Below, one piece after another: positions 63,240-64,000 of a DNA stretch of 64,000 bases. The notes below the pieces were generated by a model that saw only the letters and a program-made list of their open reading frames with translations, was not told the origin of the DNA and searched no databases. Position numbers and translations under genes: made by a program. Within the stretch, counting starts at the first letter, position 1; every line of letters begins with the position of its first letter. The DNA is from Ruegeria meonggei (lineage in GTDB: Bacteria; Pseudomonadota; Alphaproteobacteria; Rhodobacterales; Rhodobacteraceae), in contig NZ_FWFP01000001.1 of the NCBI RefSeq assembly GCF_900172215.1, positions 124,001 to 188,000 of the forward strand. Direction: 5' to 3'.

Positions 63240-64000
63240 ATGCTAGATACCGCCACCAACCAACCCGTATTGCCGCCCGAGATCGCCCGGCGCAGAACTT
63301 TCGCCATTATCTCGCACCCGGATGCGGGTAAGACGACGTTGACCGAAAAGTTCCTGCTGTATGGTGGCGCCATTCAGATGGCTGGTCAGGTTCGTGCCAA
63401 GGGTGAAGCACGGCGCACTCGGTCGGACTTTATGCAGATGGAAAAGGACCGGGGCATTTCGGTCTCGGCCTCGGCCATGTCGTTCGACTATGACCAGTTC
63501 CGGTTCAATCTCGTGGACACGCCCGGCCACAGCGATTTTTCCGAAGACACCTATCGCACGCTGACGGCCGTGGACGCGGCAGTAATGGTGATCGACGGCG
63601 CAAAGGGTGTGGAAAGCCAGACCCAGAAACTGTTCGAAGTCTGCCGCCTGCGCGATTTGCCGATCCTGACCTTCTGTAACAAGATGGACCGCGAAAGCCG
63701 CGACACGTTCGAGATCATCGACGAAATTCAAGAGATGCTGGCCATCGATGTGACGCCCGCTGCCTGGCCAATTGGTGTCGGTCGCGACTTTATCGGCTGT
63801 TACGACATGCTGCGCGACCGGTTGGAGCTGATGGACCGCGCCGACCGCAACAAAGTGGCGGAAAGCATCGAAATCAACGGGCTGGACGACCCGAAGCTGG
63901 CCGAACACGTGCCAGAGCACTTGTTGGACAAGCTGCTGGAAGAGGTTGAGATGGCGCGCGAATTGCTGCCGAAGCTTGACCCGCAGGCGGTGCTTGAGGG
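63240..64000 (+). CDS. prfC: Peptide chain release factor 3, 3' end outside window
   Basis: The frame stays open to the right edge, so about 253 of roughly 535 residues are present. The start at 63240 gives MLDTATNQPVLPPEIARRR, a normal RF3 start; an in-frame ATG at 63180 is possible but less likely. A GTPase that recycles RF1/RF2. Seen: G1 SHPDAGKTTLTEK, the switch MEKDRGISVSASAMSFDY, G3 VDTPGHSDFSED and G4 NKMDR. Divergent from the SnoaL-like gene. Confidence 0.97.
   Translation, partial: MLDTATNQPVLPPEIARRRTFAIISHPDAGKTTLTEKFLLYGGAIQMAGQVRAKGEARRTRSDFMQMEKDRGISVSASAMSFDYDQFRFNLVDTPGHSDFSEDTYRTLTAVDAAVMVIDGAKGVESQTQKLFEVCRLRDLPILTFCNKMDRESRDTFEIIDEIQEMLAIDVTPAAWPIGVGRDFIGCYDMLRDRLELMDRADRNKVAESIEINGLDDPKLAEHVPEHLLDKLLEEVEMARELLPKLDPQAVLE

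Noticed and set aside
1..64000. tRNA, rRNA, CRISPR arrays, insertion sequences, prophage and toxin-antitoxin pairs
   Set aside because: By eye none of these has a supporting signature; the intergenic gaps are short and no transposase, integrase or repeat-spacer pattern is present.

Overview
The window is a gene-dense, high-GC chromosomal segment of an alphaproteobacterium. Gene content and order point to the family Rhodobacteraceae, Roseobacter group (Ruegeria-like). The evidence is the dusB(nifR3)-ntrB-ntrC-ntrY-ntrX block followed by trkA-trkH-hfq-hflX, an IspD-IspF fusion protein, NtrC without the GAFTGA loop, tatABC, and surE-pcm-M23 lipoprotein. I see no rRNA, tRNA, CRISPR array, insertion sequence, prophage or integrase. 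Most genes are ordinary core or family-level genes.

Layout. 1-5.5 kb: psuG (5' end cut by the window edge), a DUF502 membrane protein, a bdhA-patatin pair, a likely small RNA on the minus strand, and an orphan YejA-type peptide-binding protein. 5.5-6.1 kb holds no convincing gene. 6.1-12.8 kb: a small CsbD-like protein, an XRE-cupin regulator divergent from an acyl-CoA ligase/DsbA-like pair, a Bcr-type MFS exporter, and a TPR protein with a secreted partner. 12.8-18.7 kb: mfd with a small membrane protein upstream, hemB, and a SYLF-domain lipoprotein. 18.8-21.8 kb: a membrane-anchored penicillin-acylase family hydrolase and a SnoaL-like protein.

21.8-34.2 kb is a nearly unbroken minus-strand block: dusB, ntrB, ntrC, ntrY, ntrX, then trkA, trkH, hfq, hflX. 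It joins tRNA modification, nitrogen sensing, potassium uptake and RNA-based regulation. 34.3-38.6 kb reads plus: ispDF-pgpA-pncC, amt (ammonium uptake, functionally tied to the Ntr system), and pyrE. 38.8-50.9 kb: dnaB, alr, an Mla-type permease/ATPase pair with a PqiA-like protein, a membrane coiled-coil protein, radA, cvpA, a mini zinc-finger protein, purF and an SDR. 51-57.5 kb: a DUF815 ATPase, tatABC, a WYL regulator, and the surE-pcm-LysM/LytM lipoprotein operon. 57.6-64 kb: an ABC ATPase behind an ArsM-type arsenite methyltransferase, an AlkC-like DNA alkylation-repair protein with an atypical SDR, a lower-GC probable beta-barrel protein, a SnoaL-like protein, and prfC (3' end cut by the window edge).

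Points most worth a second look: (i) two copies of a roughly 60-bp stem-loop repeat, each exactly filling a convergent gap and with compensatory stem changes; (ii) a roughly 76-nt small RNA candidate with promoter and terminator upstream of bdhA; (iii) both NtrC and NtrX lack GAFTGA; (iv) the LytM domain of the NlpD-like lipoprotein has lost zinc ligands; (v) a cluster of DnaA-box-like sites before dnaB; (vi) an AlkC-like protein with an Ig-like tail. I did not find a clearly novel multi-gene system such as a defence island or a biosynthetic cluster.
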